From assembly GCA_947502505.1 (NCBI GenBank), contig CANNAE010000002.1, positions 372,001 to 436,000 of the forward strand: a stretch of DNA of 64,000 nt, read 5' to 3'. The DNA comes from an uncultured Planococcus sp. Its GTDB lineage: Bacteria; Bacillota; Bacilli; Bacillales_A; Planococcaceae. Below, piece by piece: positions 41,325-50,475 of the stretch (within the stretch, counting starts at the first letter, position 1; each line of letters begins with the position of its first letter). A program made the translations under genes and the position numbers. The notes beneath the pieces were generated by a model that saw nothing but the letters and a program-made list of their open reading frames with translations, had not been told where the DNA came from and searched no databases.

Positions 41325-42944
41325 ATGGCGCAGACGGATTATAAAGCTTTACTCGCAGACCGAATGGAACGCGATTTTGAAAAGTGGACGATGTTGGAAA
41401 CGGTCCCGGAAAAAGAAATTTACCGCTTTCTACATACGATGAAAGGCACTGCAGGAACCATCGGGCTGATGGATTTGTCCAACTTTTGCGGCAGCCAATT
41501 GGATTTTTATTCAGATAACAGCACCGACTCGCTGCCGGTTGATTCTCTACAAGTGATGATGGCTGAGTTGAGAGGCTTTTTCGCTGCTACGGAGAACGAA
41601 ACGCCAGCAGAAACACAAAGCCTAGAACCCTCCCCAAGGTCTATAGCTCCTACTGATGAGTCGCTCGTGCTCATCATTGATCCCGACGCAGAGTTCGCTG
41701 CATCTGTAAAAGAAACATTGGAACAGCAAGGCGTTCCTGTCGTTATTGCTTTGGACGGCCAAAAAGGGATGGAGTTGTTCTACACTTTGCACCCGCAAAT
41801 GGTTCTGCTCGATCTCCATTTTCCGGACACTGAAGGCTTTAGTCTCCTCAGTCGGGTTTACGAAGCTGGGCGAGGCCGCCATCTTCCGATTGCCATCGTC
41901 AGCGAGGATGACCACATCGACAACCAAATTCGCGCCATGGAAATCGGCGCTACGGATTTCTTGGCAAAGCCTTTGAATATGGATTTTTTCGTTCCGTACA
42001 TGATGAACCGGCTGCATAGCCAAGAACTTATTGTGCAAGGCACCCGTTATGACGATTTGACCGGTGCCGGCAACCGCAAAGGCTTCAATGAAGTGTTGCT
42101 GCAAATGACCCATTTAGCGGAAAGAACCGGCAAGACCTTCACGCTGGTGTTATTGGACCTCGACCATTTCAAGAAAATCAATGATGATTACGGCCACCCC
42201 GCGGGAGATGAAGTCCTGAAAACATTCAGCGACATCCTCCTGAACAAAAAACGGGAATCGGATTATTTCTTCCGCTACGGCGGTGAAGAGTTCGCCCTTA
42301 TTCTTCCGGAGACGAAAGCCCAGTCCGCCGCTTCAGTGGTAGAACGAATCCGCGAAGCGGTCACTTCAACCGAGTTCAAAGTTGATGGTCATGAACCTTT
42401 CCGCATTTCGTTTTCTGCCGGAGTTAGCGAATACCGCTTGAAACAGGAAACCTTAATAAATACGGCTGATCAAGCCCTGTACCAAGCCAAAAGAAATGGC
42501 CGGAACCAAACTATGATTTACGAATCGGCGCAAAAAGAGGTACGGAGAAAACTCAACATCCTCATTGTCGATGACGATTCTCTTGTCCGCAAATTGGTTT
42601 CAAAGCATTTTTCCAATTGGAAAGCAGACGATTTCGATATCCATATCGAAGAATTTGCCGACGGCTTGGCCTTGGTGGAATCCGATTGGTACCGTGCAGA
42701 GGAAAGCTATATGATCTTATTGGATGGCGTCATGCCGAAAATGGACGGCCTGGAAGTGTTAAGCCACATCCGCACCCAATACCCGCATGACAACATTGTC
42801 ATTTCCATGCTGACATCGAGAACTAATGAATCGGATATCATCCTGGCGCTGAAGAGCGGCGCTGATGATTATATTGTTAAACCATTTTATGCACAGGAAG
42901 TAGTGGCGCGCGTTCAACGGCTCACGAAGAGGATGTTCGAGTGA
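41325..42944 (+). CDS. Hpt-REC-GGDEF-REC diguanylate cyclase
   Basis: A 539-residue soluble signalling protein. Domain order: Hpt (residues about 1-90; phospho-accepting His in FLHTMKGTAG), REC1 (about 105-225; VLLDLHFPD and FLAKP), GGDEF (about 235-405; active site YGGEEF, with the inhibitory-site RESD five residues before it), REC2 (about 415-538; LLDGVMPKMDG and IVKPF). It should make c-di-GMP with product inhibition and be switched by phosphotransfer, an inference from intact motifs. ATG 41325 follows GAAGGTGAAGAAA. It is the first gene of an operon with overlapping ends. Confidence 0.9.
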   Translation: MAQTDYKALLADRMERDFEKWTMLETVPEKEIYRFLHTMKGTAGTIGLMDLSNFCGSQLDFYSDNSTDSLPVDSLQVMMAELRGFFAATENETPAETQSLEPSPRSIAPTDESLVLIIDPDAEFAASVKETLEQQGVPVVIALDGQKGMELFYTLHPQMVLLDLHFPDTEGFSLLSRVYEAGRGRHLPIAIVSEDDHIDNQIRAMEIGATDFLAKPLNMDFFVPYMMNRLHSQELIVQGTRYDDLTGAGNRKGFNEVLLQMTHLAERTGKTFTLVLLDLDHFKKINDDYGHPAGDEVLKTFSDILLNKKRESDYFFRYGGEEFALILPETKAQSAASVVERIREAVTSTEFKVDGHEPFRISFSAGVSEYRLKQETLINTADQALYQAKRNGRNQTMIYESAQKEVRRKLNILIVDDDSLVRKLVSKHFSNWKADDFDIHIEEFADGLALVESDWYRAEESYMILLDGVMPKMDGLEVLSHIRTQYPHDNIVISMLTSRTNESDIILALKSGADDYIVKPFYAQEVVARVQRLTKRMFE

Positions 42945-43993
42945 ATCTATTCTTTTTCTGGATGCTCAGTCTCTCACTGTTTATTGGCCAATTGATTTTG
43001 CTCGGCATTTTAGCTTGGCGAAAACAGCGGACGAACCGGAAAGAATCTTCCGTCGATCGGCAGTATAACGAGTTAACGGATGCGTTCAGTTCGTATATGA
43101 TGGACCAGGACGATACCCGTTTCCTTCAGCAGCTTGATGCTTCACCTGATAAACTGGTTGTTCTCGAACGCCTGCTGAACCACTATGTGGCGGTTACGAA
43201 AGCCGGCGACTCTTCAGCAGTGATTACCGCTTTGTCGGAACAATACCTCGCACAGCGCTATGCTAAACTACTGAAGCAACGAAATTGGGCGATGCGCATG
43301 AACACTTTGTATTTCATCGAAGATTTCCGCATGGCCTCATTGATTCCGCAACTAAACGAACGGCTGGCCAAGCATTCCACATCCTTGGACCAGGAAACCC
43401 AGCAACTCATCCGTACGCTCGCTTCCTTAAATGAGCCTGCTGCTATCGAAGCGTTGGCTAAATACCCTGAAGCACCAGCCCGCCTGTATATCGACGTTTT
43501 CAAGCGGTTGGATGAATTGACCAAACTGGGTGAGCTGGAGGCTGCTCTTGAAGGAAGCGCCAACCCAGCGCTTAAGCACGCAGCCATTTCCTATATCGGG
43601 ATGGCCGGGATCATGCTGTTTCTTCCGCGCATTGAACAAGAACTTGAAAATGAGGATCCAGAAACGAGGATCCAAGCCTTGAAAGCTTTGCTCCACTTGC
43701 AATACATGAACAATCCCGAGTCTTTGGCGCCTTTTTTCCGTTCTGATTCCTGGCAAGAGCGCATGTTTGCCAGCCAGATTGCAGGCGCTTTGCAATTATC
43801 CCGCTATAAAGAACTGCTCAGTGATTTATTGGGAGACCCGATTTGGTGGGTGCGTTATTCTGCCGCACAGGCCTTGACTCAATTTTCCGATGGAGATATT
43901 CTATTGGCCCACCTTTCAACCAACCACCCCGACCGCTATGCACGCGATATGGCGAATCAGTGGAAAACCTCTCTTTTAGGAAGTGAACAATAA
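42941..43993 (+). CDS. Membrane-anchored HEAT-repeat protein
   Basis: A 350-residue protein: one N-terminal membrane helix (about residues 5-27) followed by helical HEAT-like repeats (RLLNHYVAVT..., ALEGSANPALKHAAISYIGM, ALKALLHLQYM, DPIWWVRYSAAQALTQF). Such repeats act as protein-protein scaffolds. Its GTG overlaps the TGA of the cyclase gene (GTGA), and its TAA overlaps the ATG of the glycosyltransferase, so the three are translationally coupled. I infer a scaffold linking the synthase to the cytoplasmic regulators. No enzymatic motif is present. Confidence 0.8.
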   Translation: MNLFFFWMLSLSLFIGQLILLGILAWRKQRTNRKESSVDRQYNELTDAFSSYMMDQDDTRFLQQLDASPDKLVVLERLLNHYVAVTKAGDSSAVITALSEQYLAQRYAKLLKQRNWAMRMNTLYFIEDFRMASLIPQLNERLAKHSTSLDQETQQLIRTLASLNEPAAIEALAKYPEAPARLYIDVFKRLDELTKLGELEAALEGSANPALKHAAISYIGMAGIMLFLPRIEQELENEDPETRIQALKALLHLQYMNNPESLAPFFRSDSWQERMFASQIAGALQLSRYKELLSDLLGDPIWWVRYSAAQALTQFSDGDILLAHLSTNHPDRYARDMANQWKTSLLGSEQ

Positions 43994-45390
43994 TGCAGGA
44001 AGCGGCGCTTATCGTATCCTATATCGTCATTGCTTATATGCTATTTTCGAGCCTGAGTTACCTTGGGCTTTTTGCGCTCGCTTTCCGTAAAGTGAAAAGG
44101 GAGGCTAAACTGGATAAAAGGGAATCCACCGAAGATTTCCTGAGAAACCAAGCCACCTATCCTGTATCGATTCTCGTTCCGGCCTATAATGAAGAGGTCG
44201 GAGTTGTCAGCACGGTCCGGTCGCTATTGGCACTCGAATATCCGGAGAAGGAGATCATCGTCATTGACGACGGTTCAAAAGACAGCACGTCTTTGCGCAT
44301 GATCGAGGAATTCAAGATGACCAAAATCCCTTTTGCCGTCCGGATGCACATTGAAACGGCAGAAATCGAGTCCATCTACCAATCGTCGATCTTCCCGTAT
44401 ATCCGGCTGATCAAAAAAGCGAATGGCGGAAAGGCCGATGCCTTGAATGCAGGCATTAACCTCTCTTCTTTCCCTTATTTTTGTGCCATTGACGGAGACT
44501 CGATTTTAGAAAATGACGGTTTATTGAAAACCATGAAACCTATCATCGAATCGGATGGCCAAATTATCGTCACTGGGGGATCTGTCCGCATCGCAAATGG
44601 CTCGACCATCTCGCGAAGCAAAGTCGAAGTAATCGGGCTCCCTAAAAGCCCTGTCGTCCTCATGCAAATCGTGGAATATTTCCGGGCTTTCTTGATCGGG
44701 CGGCTAGCTTTAAGCCATTTGAATATCTTATTGATCGTATCCGGCGCCTTCGGTGTCTTCAATAAAGAACGGGTCATCCAAGCTGGCGGCTACAACAAAA
44801 ACACGGTCGGCGAGGATATGGAATTGGTCGTAAGGCTGCATAGGCTATTGAAGGAAGAGAAGTCCAAGCAGCGCATCGAATATATTCCGGACCCCGTCTG
44901 TTGGACAGAGGCGCCTGATTCGCTCGATGTGCTCAAATCACAGCGGGTCCGCTGGCAGCGTGGTTTATTTGAAACCTTATGGACCCACCGGAAAATGATG
45001 CTTAATCCGAAATACGGTTCGATTGGCTTGGTCTCCATGCCATATTTTCTCTTTGTAGAGCTGCTTGGCGCCGTGTTCGAGTTTGTTGGCTATTTCATCA
45101 TTTTCGGCGGATTCTTCTTCTCTTTGGTAGATCCGCAAGTGGCCGGCGTCATGTTCATGGTGACAGTTTTCTACGGTTCCCTTATTTCGGCATTGGCCGT
45201 ATTATTGGAAGAATTGACCTTGCACAAATATCCAAATGTCTCCCATTTGGTGAAACTCTATTTCTGGGCATTGACCGAAGCCTTCTGGTACCGTCCGCTA
45301 ATGGTGCTGTGGCGCGTCCAAGGGATTTTCGCAGCGTTCCGCAAAAAAGCCCATTGGGGAGATATGAAACGCAAAGGCATCTCTACATAA
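43993..45390 (+). CDS. Family 2 processive glycosyltransferase (BcsA/IcaA-like)
   Basis: A 465-residue membrane glycosyltransferase. Membrane helix about residues 8-30; catalytic domain with PAYNEE, IDDGSKDST (nucleotide-binding Asp), IDGDS (DxD), VGEDMEL (catalytic Asp) and QRVRWQRG (QxxRW), all hallmarks of processive GT2 synthases such as hyaluronan, cellulose and poly-N-acetylglucosamine synthases. Three or four helices follow (about 340-400). There is no PilZ domain, so c-di-GMP sensing must come from another subunit or from transcription. Product unknown; an exopolysaccharide is inferred. The Mg2+/UDP-sugar site is intact. Confidence 0.88.
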   Translation: MQEAALIVSYIVIAYMLFSSLSYLGLFALAFRKVKREAKLDKRESTEDFLRNQATYPVSILVPAYNEEVGVVSTVRSLLALEYPEKEIIVIDDGSKDSTSLRMIEEFKMTKIPFAVRMHIETAEIESIYQSSIFPYIRLIKKANGGKADALNAGINLSSFPYFCAIDGDSILENDGLLKTMKPIIESDGQIIVTGGSVRIANGSTISRSKVEVIGLPKSPVVLMQIVEYFRAFLIGRLALSHLNILLIVSGAFGVFNKERVIQAGGYNKNTVGEDMELVVRLHRLLKEEKSKQRIEYIPDPVCWTEAPDSLDVLKSQRVRWQRGLFETLWTHRKMMLNPKYGSIGLVSMPYFLFVELLGAVFEFVGYFIIFGGFFFSLVDPQVAGVMFMVTVFYGSLISALAVLLEELTLHKYPNVSHLVKLYFWALTEAFWYRPLMVLWRVQGIFAAFRKKAHWGDMKRKGIST

Positions 45391-45409
45391 ACGCAAAGGA
45401 GGCATTTTC

Positions 45410-45766
45410 ATGAAAAAAATATTAGTAGCAGATGATGAAGACATCTTGCGCACATTAATCGTCGACACCTTAGAAGACGATTTTGAAATTGAAGAAGCCG
45501 AAGACGGCAAAGAAGCATTGGAAAAAATCAGGGCGACCGACTATGACTTGGTCTTGTTGGATTATATGATGCCTTATTTGACCGGCATGGAAGTTCTCGA
45601 AGCCGTCAGAAATGAACATAACGAGACGAAAGTCATGATGCTGACAGCTAAAGCACAAGATGCAGACAGAGAAAAAGCAATATTGAACGGGGCGAATTAT
45701 TTCATGTCCAAACCCTTCAGCCCGATGGAATTACTATCATTGGTCGAAGAAATATTGGAGGCGTAA
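45410..45766 (+). CDS. Single-domain response regulator (CheY-like)
   Basis: A 118-residue REC-only protein: acidic pocket VADDED, phospho-acceptor in LVLLDYMMP, Thr in MMLTAKA and Lys in FMSKPF. The gene starts 19 bp after the glycosyltransferase with AAAGGAGGCATTTTC. A stand-alone REC next to an Hpt protein and a hybrid kinase suits a phosphorelay intermediate or a shuttle to the cyclase. The kinase is encoded convergently just downstream. Confidence 0.88.
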   Translation: MKKILVADDEDILRTLIVDTLEDDFEIEEAEDGKEALEKIRATDYDLVLLDYMMPYLTGMEVLEAVRNEHNETKVMMLTAKAQDADREKAILNGANYFMSKPFSPMELLSLVEEILEA

Positions 45767-45786
45767 GCTCCTTTTAAACACATCAA

Positions 45787-45834
45787 ATAACCCCGCTGAA
45801 GAAAAGGATTTCCTTTTCTCCAGTGGGGTTTATT
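45787..45834. terminator. Bidirectional terminator between the operon and the hybrid kinase
   Basis: AACCCCGCTG-AGAAAAGGA pairs with TCCTTTTCT-CCAGTGGGGTT with minor mismatches. The flanks are AT-rich on both sides and the genes are convergent. Confidence 0.85.
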
Positions 45835-45849
45835 ATTGGGAAGCTTTTA

Positions 45850-48702
45850 TCAGTCCGCGCTACCTTGTGTGGCGTAGAAAATCACGCCGTTTTCCTCTTG
45901 GCCGTCCAAAAGCTTTTTCATGACTTTGGATAAATTCACCGGTGCATAAGGCTTGGTCAAGTAATGATTGATTTTATCGATTTGCCCAGACTCATCGGTC
46001 GGGTCCAGTGCCGAAGAGATGACGATCGGGATGTTTCGGGTAGCAGCATCTTCTTTCATCATGTCCACCAGATCCCATCCGCTCAGCTCCTCACCGAGCA
46101 TAATATCGATGACGGCGCCGACTAGCGGCGTCCGCTTCGCTTCTTTAAAAGCTTCTTTTGGCGAAGTATGGTAAATCACTTTAAAGCCGTTCACTTTCAA
46201 TTCCTCCGACAGCAAGAGCGCAAGGCTCATATCATCTTCGACAATCATGACAGGCGGGTTTTCCTCGACCCCTTCGTGCACGGTGTATTCTTGCGGTTCC
46301 GACTGCAAAGGCAGTTCGAAATGAATCGTCGTGCCTTCGCCTTCTTGCGATTCGATCCATATTTTCCCGTCATGTTTCACGATGATTTCCTGACAGATGG
46401 CAAGGCCCAACCCCGTTCCGCCGATCTTGCGGCGTGAACTATTGTCGATGCGCTGGAATTTCGAGAACAATTTCGGAATATCTTCCGCCGGGATCCCGAT
46501 GCCTTCATCTTTGATCGACACGCGGAGGCTATTGAAATTATTCTTCATGCAGATGGTGACATTGCCGCCTTGTGGAGAAAACTTGATGGCATTGCCGATC
46601 AGATTCATCAGCACTTGCGCAAGACGCTCCTTATCCCCTTCTACAATTACATTGGAGGCATCGTCGACGAAAATAACGGAATGCATCGATTGTGTCCGGA
46701 ATTTCTCGGCGGTTTCAATGACCAATTCATTCATCGATAGTTTTTCCATCCGGTATACTTGGTCTCCTGATTCCATTCGCTGCAGATCCAGGAAGTCGTT
46801 AATCAAATTGGTCAATCGCTTCGCTTCTTTATAGATTGTTTTCAAATACCGTACTTGCTTCTCAGGCTTCAACTCTTTGTTCAATAGCAATTCGGTAAAG
46901 CCAAGCACACTGGACAGTGGCGTCCGCAGTTCATGGCTGACCGTGCTGACGAGTTCAGATTTCATCTTATCTATCTCATGCTCTCTCGTAATGTCGCGGT
47001 GGACGAAAATTGTGCCCGTTCGCTCATTATCGACGATGACTGGCGTGCTGTAGACGTCAATGACGCGTTCGTATGGCGCTTTGACTGTGTACTGGAAAGT
47101 ATTCGACTTGTTTTCTTTTTGAAGCAGGCAGCTGTTCAAAAAGTCAGCCATCGCTTCTGGTTCCGTCGTTTGCTCGGTCATGCGGGCAATCCAACTGTCT
47201 TGTGAAACTTTTGTATCGAGTGAAATATCGCCACAGCTCAGCATCGTGCACATCGTGTCGTTATGCTGCACCATATCCCCATTTTTCGCGATAAACTGAA
47301 TGCCTTCATTGATATTATTGATGATTCGCTCGTTCAACGTGCGTTCATGAACGGCCGCTTCGTAGAGCTGAATGCGGTCAATCGCCAAGTGAAGGCGTTT
47401 CAACAAGCCATGGATGTCCTGTTCTTCTTCTTCTGAAAACGGCCTGCCTACCCGTGATAAACCGAGAATGACGATTTTGTCGTCTGATTCACTTTTGATC
47501 GTCGTATACAGATCGTAAACATATACCTTTCCGGCCGTAAATCCTTTTTCTTCATCCGCTTCACGCTTGATTGTAAAGGAGTTAGCCGTTTTCAGCCGTT
47601 CCATTACATAAGCCATCTGTTTTTCCTTGAAATGGTTAAACATGCTAGGCGTAAAGCCCTTCAATGCATATTCGTCAGAACCCGGAAGCCAGAGGACACC
47701 GGTATCGATATCATAGGAATCATCGAAATAACTCAAGGTGCCTTCTATTAGTTTCTGTTCACTCAAGGTAAGTGAGAGAATATGGTTTAAATCGTTAAAG
47801 CGCAATAAACGGTTTTTGGTTTTCTCGATTTCTGCCAGCGACTCCTTCAGCTTGCCTTGTTGCTCTTGCAATTCCTCTTTATTGAGTATCAACACTTGGT
47901 TTCTGGCTGTAAGCTCTTCCTGGTTTTTCTTGATAGTTGTCACCATTCGGTAAAACGCACTCGAAAGAATGCCGATTTCATCTTTTCGTTCAAGCGGCGT
48001 ATAAGATACTTCTTCGCCTTCGATAAATCCATCGATTGAGGATCTCATCGTTTCGAGAGGCTTAACAATATCGCTTAGCGCACGCAAGATGACAAATGCG
48101 GTGACGAAGAAAAACAAGACGAATAAAACAATCAATGCAATAGCAAAGTTCTCAGCTTCTCTCGCCATATTGCGGTTCAATTGGTCGAGCGTCTGTTCAG
48201 CCTCTGCTTCGTATTCATCCGCAAACGCCACGAACTCGTTTACAGCCGCATTGGTCCCGCCGCGCGATAACTCTCGCAGCCTTTCGTAATCATCATCCTC
48301 CACCGCTGCCAGTGCAGCTGGAAAGATGTCGTCCTCAAATGCTGTAATAAACGCCGTCAGTTCCGTGATTTGCTGCCGTTCCTGGTCGGTGATCGATAAG
48401 CTGTTCAATTGATCGATTGAAGCTTTCAACTTTTCCATCTCTACATACGCCAGGCGCAACTCTTCCTGGTTTTGGAACGCATAATAGCCGCGTGTGCGGA
48501 AAAACAATTGATTTAGTGAATGGGCAAGATCTTGAAGCGTTTCTTGCTTATCGATGAGCAAATCTTGCTCTGCCCGGGTTTCCTCTTGCTGCAGATTCAT
48601 ATAAAAATAGATTCCGAGGATGATCAGCGCGCAAACAATCAAAGACGAAACTGTCAGTCTCAAGTATTTGTATCGAATTCCTTTTTCCCGCAATTTCTTC
48701 AT
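45850..48702 (-). CDS. Hybrid sensor histidine kinase
   Basis: A 950-residue protein. Two membrane helices (about 13-35 and 185-210) flank an extracellular helical sensor. HAMP (about 210-262), coiled coil (262-300), GAF-like (about 305-450), PAS (about 460-580), HisKA with the phospho-His in VSHELRTPLSS (about residue 605), HATPase (N-box LIGNAIKFSP, G1 DEGIGIP, G2 GTGLGLA) and a C-terminal REC (about 835-945; VIDIML, LTKPY) follow. It is convergent with a REC protein and an Hpt-cyclase, so His-Asp-His-Asp relay to c-di-GMP synthesis is likely but inferred. The signal is unknown. The start follows GAAGGAGGGGGATTT. Confidence 0.9.
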   Translation of the reverse strand: MKKLREKGIRYKYLRLTVSSLIVCALIILGIYFYMNLQQEETRAEQDLLIDKQETLQDLAHSLNQLFFRTRGYYAFQNQEELRLAYVEMEKLKASIDQLNSLSITDQERQQITELTAFITAFEDDIFPAALAAVEDDDYERLRELSRGGTNAAVNEFVAFADEYEAEAEQTLDQLNRNMAREAENFAIALIVLFVLFFFVTAFVILRALSDIVKPLETMRSSIDGFIEGEEVSYTPLERKDEIGILSSAFYRMVTTIKKNQEELTARNQVLILNKEELQEQQGKLKESLAEIEKTKNRLLRFNDLNHILSLTLSEQKLIEGTLSYFDDSYDIDTGVLWLPGSDEYALKGFTPSMFNHFKEKQMAYVMERLKTANSFTIKREADEEKGFTAGKVYVYDLYTTIKSESDDKIVILGLSRVGRPFSEEEEQDIHGLLKRLHLAIDRIQLYEAAVHERTLNERIINNINEGIQFIAKNGDMVQHNDTMCTMLSCGDISLDTKVSQDSWIARMTEQTTEPEAMADFLNSCLLQKENKSNTFQYTVKAPYERVIDVYSTPVIVDNERTGTIFVHRDITREHEIDKMKSELVSTVSHELRTPLSSVLGFTELLLNKELKPEKQVRYLKTIYKEAKRLTNLINDFLDLQRMESGDQVYRMEKLSMNELVIETAEKFRTQSMHSVIFVDDASNVIVEGDKERLAQVLMNLIGNAIKFSPQGGNVTICMKNNFNSLRVSIKDEGIGIPAEDIPKLFSKFQRIDNSSRRKIGGTGLGLAICQEIIVKHDGKIWIESQEGEGTTIHFELPLQSEPQEYTVHEGVEENPPVMIVEDDMSLALLLSEELKVNGFKVIYHTSPKEAFKEAKRTPLVGAVIDIMLGEELSGWDLVDMMKEDAATRNIPIVISSALDPTDESGQIDKINHYLTKPYAPVNLSKVMKKLLDGQEENGVIFYATQGSAD

Positions 48703-48857
48703 AAATCCCCCTCCTTCAAGCCAATGATCCCTTATGACTTATTTTTTTCAAAATTTAACCTATATTCTTTCGCTTCTGCTAATAGTATACAATATCGGCA
48801 TTTCAAAAAATCATTTTTTCACTAATAATTTGTCTTTATTTTTTTATAATTTCACAA

Positions 48858-48906
48858 ATAAAAAATGCCCGCCTTGGCCGGGGCTTTCCCGGCACATGGG
48901 GGCATT
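48858..48906 (-). terminator. Terminator of the cardiolipin synthase gene
   Basis: On the reverse strand CCCCATGTGCCGGGAAAG is followed by CCCCGGCC and GGCGGGCATTTTTTATTT; an imperfect but GC-rich stem with a terminal T run, just past the stop codon. Confidence 0.7.
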
Positions 48907-48933
48907 TCGGATATTGACAATTTTTGGGCCAGG

Positions 48934-50388
48934 CTACAAAATTGGCGAAACCAATTTCGCGATGTCCTGCTTAGCCTTTTCGACCCAGTGTTGTTCTTTA
49001 AAATACGCTTCTGTCAATTCAACAGACAGCTTGCGGTCATGGCGGAAGAACTCAGCCATTTCTGCCGCGGGCTGGGCATCATAGACAAAGGCATTCAGCT
49101 CAAAATTCAAAGCAAAGCTGCGCACATCCATATTGGCCGACCCGACCGAACAGGCTTGCCCATCCACCACGAGTGTTTTGGCATGCAAAAACCCGTTTTT
49201 ATAGCTATAGACCTTCACGCCATCTTCGAGCAGTTCACGCGCAAATGCCAATGTAGCCGAATGGACGAATAAATGATCCGCTTGATGCGGAATCATCAGT
49301 TGCACATCGACTCCGCCAAGCGACGCTGTACGAAGCGCATCCATAATCGACTTGTCCGGGATAAAATACGGCGTCTGCAGGAAAATCGATTTCCGGGCGT
49401 GGTGGATCATCTTCAAATAGCCGTTTTTAATGTCTTCGCGCATCTCCAACGGCCCGCTCGCCACGATTTGCATCGCAGCTCCCGGTACATCGCCTATTTC
49501 AGGAAAATAGGTTTCCTGATATTTCATTGGGTATTTTTCAGCTGCCTGGTTCCAGTCGATGAAAAATCGATTTTGCAAGGAATGGACAATATTCCCTTCA
49601 AGCCGCAGATGGGTATCGCGCCAATAACCAAACTCTTTCTTTTCTCCGATGTATTCATCCCCTACATTAAAACCGCCGATATAGCCGACAGTCCCGTCCA
49701 AGACCGCCAATTTCCTATGATTGCGGTGATTGAACCGGGGGTTGATGCTCGCGAGCATCGCCGGTAAAAAGGCCGCCGTCTTTCCGCCGGCCTTCTCGAA
49801 CTCATCAAAAAAGCGCTTCGGCAAACTGCTAGAGCCGAGTGCGTCGTATAAAAACAACACCTTTACGCCTTGCTGCGCTTTTTCAGTGAGCAATGATACG
49901 AGACGCCGCCCCAAGTCATCATCGTTCAAGATAAAATATTGCAGATGGATATGGCTTTGGGCTTGCTGTATATCTTCAAACAAAGCATCGAATTTGCGCT
50001 TGCCGTCATTGAATAACCGGATATTGCCGGCTGTCGATAGCGGCGCGTCTGTTCGCGCAGCATTCATCTGGATAAGATCCAGCCATTCAGCAGCAAGAGG
50101 CGAAGGGGGCGTAAAACGGCCCGCTCGCAAATCGTCGCGCTGGCGGTTTAAGCGCTCCATGAAGTCCGGGTTCTCGTATGCTGCCGGCCGGTTCAACCGC
50201 TCTTTTCGAAGCGGCTTGCCGAACAGCAAATACAGCACAAACCCAAGAACCGGAATGAAAAATAATACGAGAATCCATGCCCAGGCCGAAGAAGCCGTTT
50301 TCCGTTCGAAAAACAGGATAAAGAACGCCAAGACCATGTTGATGATAATAAAAACATTACTTAAAGTACTCCACCATTCAAAAGAAAT
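48934..50388 (-). CDS. cls: Cardiolipin synthase, apparent AUU start
   Basis: A 484-residue phospholipase D-superfamily protein. Two N-terminal membrane helices are followed by two HKD motifs: HRNHRKLAVLDG and HAKTLVVDG, each with downstream Gly-Ser/Asn residues (GGFNVG, GSANMD). It joins two phosphatidylglycerols into cardiolipin. The first in-frame ATG (50337) would remove half of the first helix. The frame continues upstream as SFEWWSTLSNVFIIIN, matching the usual Cls N-terminus. There AAGGAGGG stands exactly 7 nt before ATT 50388, and no ATG, GTG or TTG is in frame. I therefore propose AUU initiation. Confidence 0.85.
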   Translation of the reverse strand: MSFEWWSTLSNVFIIINMVLAFFILFFERKTASSAWAWILVLFFIPVLGFVLYLLFGKPLRKERLNRPAAYENPDFMERLNRQRDDLRAGRFTPPSPLAAEWLDLIQMNAARTDAPLSTAGNIRLFNDGKRKFDALFEDIQQAQSHIHLQYFILNDDDLGRRLVSLLTEKAQQGVKVLFLYDALGSSSLPKRFFDEFEKAGGKTAAFLPAMLASINPRFNHRNHRKLAVLDGTVGYIGGFNVGDEYIGEKKEFGYWRDTHLRLEGNIVHSLQNRFFIDWNQAAEKYPMKYQETYFPEIGDVPGAAMQIVASGPLEMREDIKNGYLKMIHHARKSIFLQTPYFIPDKSIMDALRTASLGGVDVQLMIPHQADHLFVHSATLAFARELLEDGVKVYSYKNGFLHAKTLVVDGQACSVGSANMDVRSFALNFELNAFVYDAQPAAEMAEFFRHDRKLSVELTEAYFKEQHWVEKAKQDIAKLVSPIL

Positions 50389-50475
50389 GGCAATCCCTCC
50401 TTACCTACTGCGGCATGTTTGTCGATTGGAAAACCGGCTGGGCATCCTGGCCCCTGCTTCGCAGGTTTTTTTCGA

